A DNA stretch of 64,000 nt from Clostridium moniliforme (GTDB lineage: Bacteria > Bacillota > Clostridia > Clostridiales > Clostridiaceae): positions 620,001-684,000 of the forward strand of contig NZ_JAGGJZ010000001.1 of assembly GCF_017873235.1 (NCBI RefSeq). Reading direction: 5' to 3'. A model generated the notes under the pieces. The model did not search any database. It was not told the DNA's origin and saw only the letters and a program-made list of their open reading frames with translations. Shown in pieces: positions 1 to 7,861 of this stretch (its first letter is position 1; each line of letters starts with the position of its first letter). Both the position numbers and the translations under genes were made by a program.

Positions 1-57
1 CTTTATTTCTTGATCATTTACTGGTACATATTCTTCTATTTCCTTTTTCCAATCCAT
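1..57 (-). CDS. N-terminal fragment of an unidentified protein (cut by window edge)
   Basis: An ATG at 57 is preceded by a good ribosome-binding site (GGAGGAAATTT), and the frame stays open to the window edge. The 19 visible residues are MDWKKEIEEYVPVNDQEIK. This acidic start resembles the leader of some clostridial NUDIX hydrolases, but 19 residues cannot identify a family. It lies 58 bases downstream of the acetyltransferase gene on the same strand, with no obvious terminator between them, so the two may be co-transcribed. Confidence 0.6.
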   Translation of the reverse strand, partial: MDWKKEIEEYVPVNDQEIK

Positions 58-115
58 AAATTTCCTCCAAAATTTATATAAATATTATTATTTATATAAT
101 TTAAAGTCAAAACCT

Positions 116-553
116 TTATATAGTTTTTTCCATCATTATTATTTCTTCTATTGTTTCATATCCATTTTTTATATAAAATTTTTCTGTCATATTAGATTTT
201 AAAGTATACAAATATATTTTTTTAATCCCCTTATCTTTTAACCTAATGGTAAACTCATTTAATATTTTCTTTCCTATTCCCATTCCCTTCTTACTATTAT
301 CTACACAAAGTTCCTTAATATTAAAATGCATACAATCATAATAATACTCATGATTTCCAAGTATCATACCTACTGGCTTATTCTCATAATAACAAACTAA
401 TCCATAAGAACCTTCACAGTTTATCATTTGTATTAATCTATTTTTTGCAGTAGTTCTTGTCCACTTATCATTCCAAGGTGGTGAATTAAAGGATTCAATA
501 TAAAAACTTACTATTTGGTCTAAATGTTCTAGAGTAATTTCTTCAAATCTCAT
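116..553 (-). CDS. GNAT family N-acetyltransferase
   Basis: This 145-residue protein has the length and layout of a single GNAT acetyltransferase domain, which transfers an acetyl group from acetyl-CoA to an amine. The acetyl-CoA pyrophosphate-binding loop is visible at about residues 88-95 (KKGMGIGKKI, the Q/R-x-x-G-x-G/A motif). It is preceded by the typical beta-4 stretch (KELCVDNS) and followed by a FYIKNGYE-type beta-6/7 segment. The substrate cannot be told from sequence. The start has an AGGAGAG ribosome-binding site. It is probably cytoplasmic. Confidence 0.85.
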   Translation of the reverse strand: MRFEEITLEHLDQIVSFYIESFNSPPWNDKWTRTTAKNRLIQMINCEGSYGLVCYYENKPVGMILGNHEYYYDCMHFNIKELCVDNSKKGMGIGKKILNEFTIRLKDKGIKKIYLYTLKSNMTEKFYIKNGYETIEEIIMMEKTI

Positions 554-588
554 AATACTCTCTCCTAAAATTTAATTTATCTAAATCT

Positions 589-638
589 ATTAAAAAATTA
601 AGCGTAATAACTTATTTAATTGTTAAAACGCTTAATTT
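589..638 (-). terminator. Intrinsic terminator of the 44-residue gene
   Basis: Perfect 11-bp inverted repeat (AAATTAAGCGT at 595-605, ACGCTTAATTT at 628-638). On the minus strand it is followed by a T-run. It sits 6 bases after the stop codon of the small gene at 644-778. Confidence 0.75.
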
Positions 639-643
639 ACTAT

Positions 644-778
644 TTATAATGGATTTCCATTAAAATCTTTGTATTGCGGTGGATTCTTATCATTTCCAAC
701 ATTATTTTGTTTTTCATGTAGTCTTTGTCTTCTTTCACCTTTTTGCATAGGTGTTCCAAGATTATCTTTTTTAGGCAT
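644..778 (-). CDS. Small hypothetical protein, 44 residues
   Basis: The frame opens with MPKKDNLGTPMQKGERRQRL, continues as a polar, Lys/Arg/Asn-rich chain and ends in DFNGNPL. An AAGGGAG ribosome-binding site lies 9 bases before the ATG, and a strong terminator follows the stop directly, so this is a complete single-gene unit. There is no membrane segment or cysteine. The composition (highly charged, no hydrophobic core) suggests a disordered, nucleic-acid- or spore-type small protein, but I do not recognise the family. Confidence 0.7.
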   Translation of the reverse strand: MPKKDNLGTPMQKGERRQRLHEKQNNVGNDKNPPQYKDFNGNPL

Positions 779-868
779 AACTTAAACACTCCCTTCATGT
801 ATTATCTTTCTCTTTATAAGAATTAAAAATACACTTATATTAAATTTTTACATGAAAGAATTTTAAAT

Positions 869-1474
869 TTAATTAAGTTTTGTATATCTAAAAAAGCATC
901 CTTTATAATTTATTATTAAAACCTTTCCATTTGTATAAAAAATTGGACAACTATTCTGTTCTACACTATCTTTATTTTCTTCTATTATTGTTATCTTATA
1001 ATATTGTCCACTCATATAAGATTCATTAAAATTTTCTTTAATAATATGAGTTCCCTTTAAATTTTTATTAATATTCTCCTCATTAACTTTATTTATTTTA
1101 TAATAAGGATCTCTAAATTCCTTATTATAACTAAATTTATCGAACCCGCTAAAATATCTATGATCAGATATTATAACATTCTTTTTAGCTAACATTGAAT
1201 ACTTATTTAAAACTTCATCTGTATGTTTTGAATCATTCATATAACTATATATAATTCCATTGCCCCAAATACCTTCAATCTCATCTAAAATCTTTTTATC
1301 ATTTGTATTTTTAGCATGTTTTACTATTTTTTTTGTAACTTGTTGTCCATTAGGATTTTCATTATAATTTTGTAATGCTTGTACTACTTGCTTATCATTA
1401 CCATTTTTAATACAATATACTCCTCCACTAATTATTACAATTAAAGCTGATAAAAATATTAAAGTCCTTCTCAT
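869..1474 (-). CDS. Hypothetical secreted or membrane-anchored protein
   Basis: This 201-residue protein begins with a short basic stretch and one hydrophobic segment (about residues 4-22), which fits a signal peptide or an N-terminal membrane anchor. The cysteine at residue 22 is not in a good lipobox, so a lipoprotein is unlikely. The rest is a soluble domain rich in Lys, Asn and Tyr with three further cysteines and no motif I recognise. It has its own weak ribosome-binding site and appears monocistronic. Function unknown. Confidence 0.7.
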   Translation of the reverse strand: MRRTLIFLSALIVIISGGVYCIKNGNDKQVVQALQNYNENPNGQQVTKKIVKHAKNTNDKKILDEIEGIWGNGIIYSYMNDSKHTDEVLNKYSMLAKKNVIISDHRYFSGFDKFSYNKEFRDPYYKINKVNEENINKNLKGTHIIKENFNESYMSGQYYKITIIEENKDSVEQNSCPIFYTNGKVLIINYKGCFFRYTKLN

Positions 1475-1581
1475 CTTCTTTCTCCGTTAATATTATTATT
1501 TCTTAATTACAATTAAATATTACTATTTTTAAATATATACTGCAACAAAAATATTTATTGTTTATTTATATAATTTAATTA

Positions 1582-1619
1582 AAAAATGCTCTGAAAAGTA
1601 AATTATTCAGAGCATTTTT
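1582..1619. terminator. Bidirectional intrinsic terminator
   Basis: The 13-bp inverted repeat AAAATGCTCTGAA / TTCAGAGCATTTT (1583-1595 and 1607-1619) has A/T runs on both sides. It lies directly after the stop codon of the gene at 1621-2118. Confidence 0.85.
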
Positions 1620-1620
1620 A

Positions 1621-2118
1621 TTAATTTTCTAAACTTATTGAATTATATATTTCTTTCTTTAATTCATTAAGTATTTTACTAGCATCATTGTACTTTTTAT
1701 TTTTAATTAAAGTATCTACTAGATTTATTTGTTCCTTTATCTTTCCTCTTTTATCTTTTTCTATTTTATTTAAATCAATAATTTTTATACCATTTAATTG
1801 ATTTATTAAAATATTTTCATTCTCCTTTTGTGCTTTATCAATTAGGTCATTAAGTTCTTTTTCTAATTGTGGCATAGCCTGAACATTTCTGTATGAAATA
1901 GCATCTTTTGATTTTTTTATTAATTTTTTATATTCTTTTTCTTCTTTTCCTATCATATATTGAGAAAATTCAGCTTTATGACCATTTAAATAAACTTTAA
2001 ACTCATTTATCTTTTTAGTTTCTCTTTGCGTATTAAATATTAACAAGGCCAATACTATAGCTGCTATTATAATTCCAATTACTTTTTTCTTTTTGTTTTT
2101 CATCTTTTTCACCTTCAA
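1621..2118 (-). CDS. Hypothetical single-pass membrane protein with coiled-coil
   Basis: This 165-residue protein has a very basic N-terminus (eight Lys in the first 12 residues), one transmembrane helix at about residues 13-28, and an extracytoplasmic part made of Lys/Glu-rich amphipathic helix that looks like coiled-coil. It could be a membrane-anchored helical hairpin protein. There are no catalytic motifs. If translation began at the second Met (residue 6) the layout would not change. Function unknown. Confidence 0.65.
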   Translation of the reverse strand: MKVKKMKNKKKKVIGIIIAAIVLALLIFNTQRETKKINEFKVYLNGHKAEFSQYMIGKEEKEYKKLIKKSKDAISYRNVQAMPQLEKELNDLIDKAQKENENILINQLNGIKIIDLNKIEKDKRGKIKEQINLVDTLIKNKKYNDASKILNELKKEIYNSISLEN

Positions 2119-2216
2119 TAAATTAAATTATCTATAACACATTTTATCATAGTATATTAAAATTATAGATAGAATATTTTTTTATTATAAAATATTTATT
2201 AATTTTTACTTATAAT

Positions 2217-2840
2217 TTATAATATCACTTCAAATTCTTCAAAAAACTTATTTAAATATTCTTCCATATAATTTATTCTTTTTCTAGCTATAGTTCTTCC
2301 TATATCAGTTTCCATATCTTCTTCTAATTTCATTAATTTTTCATAAATATAATGAATTGTTGATGAACTTTTTTCTATTTCTCTATCTTTATAACTTTCT
2401 AGCTCTATATTTGGATTATATAAACTTTCTTCTTTATAAGCTCCCATAATAAATGCTCTTCCTATTCCAATTGCACCTAATTTATCTAAATTAACTGCAT
2501 CCTTTAAGACTTTTGATTCAACTGATAAATTTTTAATATCTTTATATTCTATACACTCTTTAACTTTATTTATTATATTATCATTTAAATTTAATTTATC
2601 AAAAATTTTATTAATATACTCATTTTTATCATTAATATTTTTAAAAAATAAATTTAATCTATACATATAACAAGATAAACATAATATATTCTCATCTATT
2701 TCCAATGATTCTTTATAATTTATATATCTAGCCATTTTATATACTCTATCTAAATGATATATATCATAAATATTTTCTTTATATTTATTATCATATAGTA
2801 AATTAATTTCTTCTCTTATTGAATTAAAATATTTACTCAT
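2217..2840 (-). CDS. Degenerate HD-domain (phosphohydrolase-like) protein
   Basis: The 207-residue protein follows the plan of small bacterial HD phosphohydrolases: an early His (H29 in IYHLDRVYKMA), then a second helix that normally carries the His-Asp pair, and a late helix normally reading DADRLDAIGAIGIARAF. Here the HD pair is replaced by Tyr-Arg (YMYRL, residues 58-62), and the late segment reads DAVNLDKLGAIGIGRAF (114-130), so the usual metal-binding Asp at 116 is Val. The fold is probably kept but the metal site is lost. I infer a non-catalytic role. It sits 32 bases downstream of the acetyltransferase gene at 2873-3376 and may share its transcript. Confidence 0.65.
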   Translation of the reverse strand: MSKYFNSIREEINLLYDNKYKENIYDIYHLDRVYKMARYINYKESLEIDENILCLSCYMYRLNLFFKNINDKNEYINKIFDKLNLNDNIINKVKECIEYKDIKNLSVESKVLKDAVNLDKLGAIGIGRAFIMGAYKEESLYNPNIELESYKDREIEKSSSTIHYIYEKLMKLEEDMETDIGRTIARKRINYMEEYLNKFFEEFEVIL

Positions 2841-2872
2841 CTCAATAAATTCCTCTCAATTCCATATATTCT

Positions 2873-3376
2873 CTATTTTTTATTTATAATATTTTTAATA
2901 TTATCCTCATTTAATCTATATACTGTCCATCCATCCATTGGAACTGCACCTAAACTTTTATAAAATTTTATTGATGGTGTATTCCAATTTAGGCAACTCC
3001 ATTCCATTCTTTTACATCCGTTTTCATGCGCTATTTTAGATATGACTTTAAATATTTCTTTTCCAATTCCCATGCCTCTATATTCTTTTCTAATATATAT
3101 ATCCTCTAAATAAAATCCTGCTCTTCCTACAAATGTTGAATAATTAAAAAAATATAATACATAACCTATTGGGTTTCCATTAAATTCTGCTATCATTACC
3201 TCTGCTTGTTTTTTTTCAAATATTGATTCTTTTATACTCTCTTTTGTTGCAATAACTTCATCTAACATATTTTCATAATCAGCAATTTCTTTTATTAAAC
3301 TTAATATTAAATCAACATCTTCTTTAAAAGTTTTTCTGAGTTTAAATCCTTTTATTTTAGTATCTATATATTTCAT
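2873..3376 (-). CDS. GNAT N-acetyltransferase, diamine/spermidine acetyltransferase-like
   Basis: The 167-residue protein matches the spermidine/spermine N1-acetyltransferase-type GNAT subfamily. It shows IGYVLYFFNYSTFVGRAGFYLEDIYI (about 70-95), the acetyl-CoA loop RKEYRGMGIGKEIF (96-109), and the CLNWNTPSIKFYKSLGA segment (129-145) typical of this group. Family members acetylate polyamines or small amino-acid derivatives such as thialysine; the substrate here is not determined. The ribosome-binding site GGTGGGG is close to the ATG. Confidence 0.85.
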   Translation of the reverse strand: MKYIDTKIKGFKLRKTFKEDVDLILSLIKEIADYENMLDEVIATKESIKESIFEKKQAEVMIAEFNGNPIGYVLYFFNYSTFVGRAGFYLEDIYIRKEYRGMGIGKEIFKVISKIAHENGCKRMEWSCLNWNTPSIKFYKSLGAVPMDGWTVYRLNEDNIKNIINKK

Positions 3377-3441
3377 AATACCCCACCTTTATTTTATGTT
3401 ATATTATACCATATATAGTATATAGTTATAATATTATTTTA

Positions 3442-3477
3442 TTAAAAGCAATAGAATATTATTTCCATTGCTTTTAA
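3442..3477. terminator. Probable terminator of the CmpB-type gene
   Basis: Inverted repeat TTAAAAGCAAT / ATTGCTTTTAA (3442-3452 and 3467-3477) with an A/T-rich flank. It lies about 80 bases after the stop of the minus-strand gene at 3556-4209. Confidence 0.6.
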
Positions 3478-3555
3478 CCATAATTATTTATACTAATATT
3501 TCTATGTGGGTAATAATTATTTATTCATTTTATTAAATTTATGATTAATATTTTC

Positions 3556-4209
3556 TTACTTTTTTTCCTTTGGAAAAATCATATTTGGATATATCTTTTT
3601 CAAATATGAATTTGGATAATGTGTATCTAAAAACCTATCAATAAAACTATTTGCTTTAATATGATTTATTCTAGCTACTTCCCTTCTTACAGCTAATGCT
3701 GATAATACTATATTAGGCACCATAATTATTATAAATATATATGTCCAAATTCTTATAGATTTATCAGAGAAATGTGAAATAATCTTCTCAAAAAATGGAT
3801 ATACTTCCTTTAAGAAAAATAAACCTAATATTCCCCAAAATACACAGTACTCAACACTAGTTCTTCCATTTATACTAAGTGCTTTACTTGTATAATCCCA
3901 AGATATTGTTCCTGTCATTTTTTGTTGAATCCATGAACATGCATATTCAAAAAATCCTCCAAAAATAGCACTTACAAAAAATATTAATAATCCATCTTTT
4001 TTACTAAACCTATATAACAATATAGTCAATAAAACACTTCCTATACCATATACAGGACTAAATGGTCCATATAACAAACCTTGTCTACTTTGAAAATAAC
4101 CATTTCTAATATAGCACCAAAGCATTTCTACTGCATATCCTAAAACAGATCCTAACATAAAAATCCAAATTAACTTATAAATATTTATTCCTTTTTTTAA
4201 ATTAACCAT
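3556..4209 (-). CDS. CmpB-type putative ABC-transporter membrane protein (PF06541 family)
   Basis: A 217-residue integral membrane protein with about five transmembrane helices. The N-terminal part has the family signature of glycine-rich helix 1 (LGSVLGYAVEMLWCYI, about 19-34), then GYFQSRQGLLYGPFSPVYGIG (37-57) and an FEYACSWI helix followed by a W-D-Y motif (FxGT-ISWDYT). This is the family annotated as putative ABC transporter type IV (CmpB). No ATPase partner is nearby, so transport activity is unproven. It is monocistronic with an AGGTAG ribosome-binding site. Confidence 0.8.
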   Translation of the reverse strand: MVNLKKGINIYKLIWIFMLGSVLGYAVEMLWCYIRNGYFQSRQGLLYGPFSPVYGIGSVLLTILLYRFSKKDGLLIFFVSAIFGGFFEYACSWIQQKMTGTISWDYTSKALSINGRTSVEYCVFWGILGLFFLKEVYPFFEKIISHFSDKSIRIWTYIFIIIMVPNIVLSALAVRREVARINHIKANSFIDRFLDTHYPNSYLKKIYPNMIFPKEKK

Positions 4210-4378
4210 AAAACTACCTCTTATCCCTTATATATTTTAATTTATAGTATATAACTGAAATTAAATATTAATTTAAAAGAATTCTAATATTTAATATAGT
4301 ATCATTATATTAAATATTAATAAGAAAAATCTTTTTAAAATTTTTTTAATTTTTATTAGTGTTTTAAAAATTATTATC

Positions 4379-4466
4379 AAAAAAAAAGCTTGATAAATTA
4401 ATGAAACATATTTTTATTAGACTTTAAGTTTTCTAAAAACATATTACACTTTTATTTATCAAGCTT
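4379..4466 (-). terminator. Long-loop intrinsic terminator after the UPF0735 gene
   Basis: A perfect 13-bp inverted repeat (AAGCTTGATAAAT at 4386-4398, ATTTATCAAGCTT at 4454-4466) encloses 55 bases that can form a weaker inner hairpin. On the minus strand the stem is followed by nine T residues. The loop is unusually long for a terminator. Confidence 0.7.
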
Positions 4467-4481
4467 ATATAAGATTTTATT

Positions 4482-4919
4482 TTACTCCATTGCTATAAAA
4501 TCTACCTTTTCAATGTTTGGCATATCACCAAGTCCCCCTAGTAAACCTGTTAAGTCGCATTCTAAAGATGACATATCTATTGTTATACTTAAGTTAGCAG
4601 AACCGTTTATAGGTATTCCCTGATCTATTGTCAATACATTTCCACCCTTATCAGATATATAATTTAAAATATCTGATAATACACCTTTTTTATGTTCTAT
4701 TATCATACTGAAAGTCATTTTTCGCCCCTGTACACTTTCTGCAAAATCAAAAACATGATCTTTATACTTATAATATACACTTCTGCTAATTCCTATTTTT
4801 TTTGTGGCTTCTGTTATTTCTTTTATTTTTCCTTCTTTTAATATTTTTTTAACCTCTATTACCTTTTCATATACTTCCGGCAAAACCTTTTTGTCAATAA
4901 CTAAATAATTACCTTTCAT
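4482..4919 (-). CDS. ACT domain-containing protein, UPF0735 (PheB-like)
   Basis: This 145-residue protein has an N-terminal helical part with a putative DNA-binding-like segment (TKKIGISRSVYYKYKD, about 39-54) and a C-terminal ACT domain (from about residue 68, GRKMTFSMIIEHKKGVLSDIL). ACT domains bind amino acids, and family members were once called PheB because they neighbour phenylalanine genes in Bacillus. No biosynthetic gene lies nearby here. The combination suggests an amino-acid-sensing regulator. The ribosome-binding site GAAGGTGG is 6 bases from the ATG. Confidence 0.85.
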   Translation of the reverse strand: MKGNYLVIDKKVLPEVYEKVIEVKKILKEGKIKEITEATKKIGISRSVYYKYKDHVFDFAESVQGRKMTFSMIIEHKKGVLSDILNYISDKGGNVLTIDQGIPINGSANLSITIDMSSLECDLTGLLGGLGDMPNIEKVDFIAME

Positions 4920-5330
4920 TTGTTACCACCTTCTATAACAATTACCCCTATTTTATTTACAAATAAGTATTTAGCCTAAAGCCCCGACTACTAACACTTT
5001 TTTTCTTATTGCTAAAGTTTATTTAATAATTAATATTGTTTAATTTACGCCTAATATTTTGACGCCACATTATTATATGATTCTTTTTTAATAATATCAA
5101 TTATTTTTTATTAATTATTAAATCTATTTATTACATAAAATTTTATATAATAAATACCTGACCCCAATTTTTTCGATATAATTAATTATTCATAAATAAT
5201 TTATTTATATAAATTTTATTCCCCTTAATTTATTTCATTAAATACAAATAATTAATTTATACTATAATAATATCATGTACTTAATTGAAATACAAGTGTA
5301 TTTATATTATGTACGAATATTAATTCTTAA
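4920..5330. other. 411-base intergenic region
   Basis: A/T-rich spacer between the NUDIX operon end and the UPF0735 gene start. The only GC-rich patch is GCCCCGAC at 4981-4988, inside a possible stem (4966-4974 with 4991-4998) about 50 bases upstream of the UPF0735 start. Two GGCGT-type direct repeats lie around 5046-5066. No ORF with a ribosome-binding site, and no known riboswitch class, is recognisable. Confidence 0.5.
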
Positions 5331-5897
5331 TTATATTCCATTACCTATAAGATTTAATATTATTCCTCCTTTTATTGAAACATTATGACTATGTGCAAAT
5401 TCCTTTGCATCTTTTATTTTTAATTTTATAACTTCAATTTCTTCATTTTCTTCTAAGTTTTTTGTACTTATTTCTCCATAAACATCCATTTTTACTATAG
5501 CAGTTGTTTCATCAGTCATACCAACTGAAGTATAACTTGCATCTAAAAACACTTCATAACTTGATGCCTTTAAGCCAGTTTCTTCAAATAGTTCCCTTTT
5601 AGCTGCCTCCTCCATAGTTTCACCTGGATCTATAAGTCCTGCTGGTAACTCATATATATAATCATTAATTGCTGGTCTAAATTGTTTTAATAATATAATT
5701 TCATTATCCTTAGTTATTGGAATTATCATAACTCCATCTGCTCTATTATGATCTTTTGTTTTACAAGCAAGATCTTTTTCATCCCTTCTACTTGCTACAA
5801 AGTATCTTTTTAAATTTCCCTTTTTATTTTCAAGTTTTAGTTCATACATGTTTAAATACTTATTATCTGTTTGCTTTTTAATTTCTAATAATTTCAT
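5331..5897 (-). CDS. NUDIX hydrolase, ADP-ribose pyrophosphatase type
   Basis: The 188-residue protein contains a complete NUDIX box at about residues 86-108 (GETMEEAAKRELFEETGLK, with the REL and EE metal-binding residues). Upstream are the family's LLKQFRPAINDYIYELPAGLID stretch and a downstream ASYTSVGMTDE loop. This is the pattern of ADP-sugar pyrophosphatases such as NudF, which hydrolyse ADP-ribose to AMP and ribose 5-phosphate. The gene overlaps the end of the nuclease gene upstream by 20 bases, so translation is probably coupled. Ribosome-binding site AGAGGAG. Confidence 0.9.
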   Translation of the reverse strand: MKLLEIKKQTDNKYLNMYELKLENKKGNLKRYFVASRRDEKDLACKTKDHNRADGVMIIPITKDNEIILLKQFRPAINDYIYELPAGLIDPGETMEEAAKRELFEETGLKASSYEVFLDASYTSVGMTDETTAIVKMDVYGEISTKNLEENEEIEVIKLKIKDAKEFAHSHNVSIKGGIILNLIGNGI

Positions 5898-6858
5898 TTA
5901 AATCTCCTCTTTCCATTTCACATAATTTTTTGTATTTGCATTTTTTACATTTATATTCTTCTTCACACATAACAAACATTTCCTTTGGTTTTGGTTTGTT
6001 AAGTTCTTTATCTTCAAGCATTGCATCTATAACATTAATTTCTTGCTTAACCTTTAACTTCATTTCTTCTAAATCACTATTTGAAAATTTATATTCTTTA
6101 TTTTCTCCAGTAAATAAATATTCAATTCTTCCTATAATCTTTTCTAAAGGCATTTTATATTTATCCATTACATAAAGGGTATATACTATAAGCTGATTTT
6201 TATCATCTTCACTTTCTTTTCCAGTTTTCCAATCTACTATTATACAATTTCCATTTCCATCAATATATAACATATCTATAATTGCAAATACTTTAATATT
6301 ATTTATAAATATATAATCAAATTTTTTCTCATCAATTTCAAGAACATCCCAAAAATTTCTTATTCTAATATCATTAAAACTCTTACTCTCAAAAAAGTTT
6401 TCCACACATTGCTCTATTCTCTCTTTAATTTCATTTATATCATCTTTTTCAAGCTTTCCATTATAATAATACTCCTGAAGCATTTTCCCTGTAGGATAAT
6501 TGTTCCATTCCAATATTCTATCATTTCTATTACTTTGTTTAACTAATGTATTTAATTTCATTCTTATAAAATTCTTAAATCTATCTATATTAACTTCTAA
6601 TTCCTTATTATTAATTTTATATTTTATAATATCTTTAATTCCCTCATGAATTATATCTCCAAAATATATCCATATATTAGTTAACTTCTTTAATCTCCAA
6701 GTTACCTTCCTTTCATAATCTGCTTCGTATTCCCATCCTCTATATGAACCATAATATGTATAGTAATACTCCCTTAAACAAGACTTTATTGTTTTTATTT
6801 TAGATATACTCCAAGATTTTTCTGGATAATCCTTTACAAAGAATTTATCTTTTTTCAT
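5878..6858 (-). CDS. PD-(D/E)XK nuclease-like protein with Cas4/AddB-type iron-sulfur cysteines
   Basis: A 326-residue RecB/Cas4-like protein. Visible in order: an N-terminal SKIKTIKSCLREYYY box with Cys27, the GDIIHEGI motif, an Asp in FAIIDMLYIDG, IIVDWKTGK (the D-x-K catalytic core), a Q-x3-Y motif (NQLIVYTLY), and a C-terminal C-x5-C-x2-C-x5-C group, which with Cys27 could hold a 4Fe-4S cluster as in Cas4 and AddB. There is no CRISPR array or helicase partner nearby. The start is ATG 6858 because GGAGG lies 5 bases before it. A TTG at 6870 falls inside that site. Confidence 0.85.
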   Translation of the reverse strand: MKKDKFFVKDYPEKSWSISKIKTIKSCLREYYYTYYGSYRGWEYEADYERKVTWRLKKLTNIWIYFGDIIHEGIKDIIKYKINNKELEVNIDRFKNFIRMKLNTLVKQSNRNDRILEWNNYPTGKMLQEYYYNGKLEKDDINEIKERIEQCVENFFESKSFNDIRIRNFWDVLEIDEKKFDYIFINNIKVFAIIDMLYIDGNGNCIIVDWKTGKESEDDKNQLIVYTLYVMDKYKMPLEKIIGRIEYLFTGENKEYKFSNSDLEEMKLKVKQEINVIDAMLEDKELNKPKPKEMFVMCEEEYKCKKCKYKKLCEMERGDLNEIIRN

Positions 6859-7203
6859 ACTCTCCTCCAAGACTTAAATATATTAATTATTATACTATTT
6901 GAAAAATCTTATTAAAACTATAAAACTTAATTTAATAAATTACATATAAATAACTTATTTTTTCAAATTTTCAGAATAAATTTATTTTTTATCTTCTAGG
7001 CTAGTAATTCTCTCATTTTACATATTTTGTAGCTAAATATAGACAAATCTTTAACAATATCTATTGAAACTAGTTTTACTTAATTGTAAAATATATGATG
7101 TCGGTATTCTTTTATAAGAAACTGAACGCAAAATTCAAAAATTTTTAAATTGTTTTTTGCCGAATTATATCCTAAATGGGGGAATAAGAACGGAGGTTAC
7201 AAA
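6859..7203. other. Divergent intergenic region before the ECF gene
   Basis: 345 A/T-rich bases between divergent genes. The part nearest the plus-strand gene (about 7097-7190) is less A/T-rich and contains TCGG (7100) and GCCGA (7159) segments that could pair, so a structured leader is possible. It does not match the tetrahydrofolate, cobalamin, purine, TPP or preQ1 riboswitch consensus as I know them. A weak CodY-like match lies at 6966-6980. Confidence 0.45.
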
Positions 7204-7794
7204 ATGGAAAGAAGTACACAAAAAAAAGTTTTAGGACTTCGCCAGATGGTAATTATAGGTATGCTTTCAGGTATATCAATTTTTATGGGATTAACTGGAC
7301 TTGGATTTATTCCACTTCCATTTATGAAAGCTACTATAATGCACATACCTGTAATTATAGGTGCAATAATTGAAGGTCCTATAGTTGGAGCATTAGTAGG
7401 AGGAGTTTTTGGTTTATTTTCAATGTATCAAGCTTTTACAACTCCAACACCAACATCATTTATATTTTATAATCCAATAATTGCTATTATTCCAAGAGTA
7501 TTAATAGGAATAGTTGCCTACTACGTTTATAAATTTCTAAAAAACAAATTTAAGAAAGATTCTACTTCAATTGGTATTGCTGCAGTTATTGGAACAATGA
7601 CTAATACTGTAGGTGTTTTAGGTCTTACTTATCTTATTTATTTAGAAAAATATTCACATGCTTTAGGTATAGCACCATCTGCAACTGGCGCAGCAATTGC
7701 TACTGTAGGAGTTACAAATGGTATTCCAGAAGCAATTTTATCAGCACTTATTACAATACCAGTAGTACTTACACTTAAGAAAATTAAAAAATAA
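7204..7794 (+). CDS. ECF transporter substrate-binding (S) component, PanT-like
   Basis: A 196-residue membrane protein with about six helices. The segment KATIMHIPVIIGAIIEGP, then GALVGGVFGLFSMYQAF, TTPTPTSFIFYNP and IIPRVLIGIVAYYVYK match the pattern of pantothenate-type (PanT) S components of energy-coupling factor transporters. These bind a vitamin and pair with a shared EcfAA'T module, which is not in this window. The start at 7204 is chosen because GGAGG lies 8 bases before it. A frame opening at 7150 would include that site. It is followed by the P1 peptidase gene after an intrinsic terminator. Confidence 0.82.
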   Translation: MERSTQKKVLGLRQMVIIGMLSGISIFMGLTGLGFIPLPFMKATIMHIPVIIGAIIEGPIVGALVGGVFGLFSMYQAFTTPTPTSFIFYNPIIAIIPRVLIGIVAYYVYKFLKNKFKKDSTSIGIAAVIGTMTNTVGVLGLTYLIYLEKYSHALGIAPSATGAAIATVGVTNGIPEAILSALITIPVVLTLKKIKK

Positions 7795-7804
7795 GAAATA
7801 TTAT

Positions 7805-7834
7805 GCTCCTATAAAATTTTATAGGAGCTTTTTT
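7805..7834 (+). terminator. Intrinsic terminator between the ECF and peptidase genes
   Basis: Perfect palindrome GCTCCTATAAA-AT-TTTATAGGAGC (7805-7828) followed by TTTTTT. The peptidase start codon lies 27 bases further on, so expression of that gene either depends on read-through or uses a very short independent promoter. Confidence 0.85.
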
Positions 7835-7861
7835 ATAATATGAAAATGGGGGGTTTTATTT

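Noticed and set aside
869-1474. Lipoprotein call for the 201-residue secreted protein
   Set aside because: Its only early cysteine (residue 22) is preceded by GVY, which does not satisfy the lipobox (L/V/I-A/S/T-G/A-C).
6966-6980. CodY-like sequence AATTTTCAGAATAAA upstream of the ECF gene
   Set aside because: Matches the CodY consensus AATTTTCWGAAAATT imperfectly, and such matches are expected by chance in DNA with over 75% A+T.
7097-7190. Tetrahydrofolate, TPP or cobalamin riboswitch upstream of the ECF gene
   Set aside because: None of the conserved aptamer cores are present. Only a short possible TCGG/CCGA pairing was seen, so no class is called.
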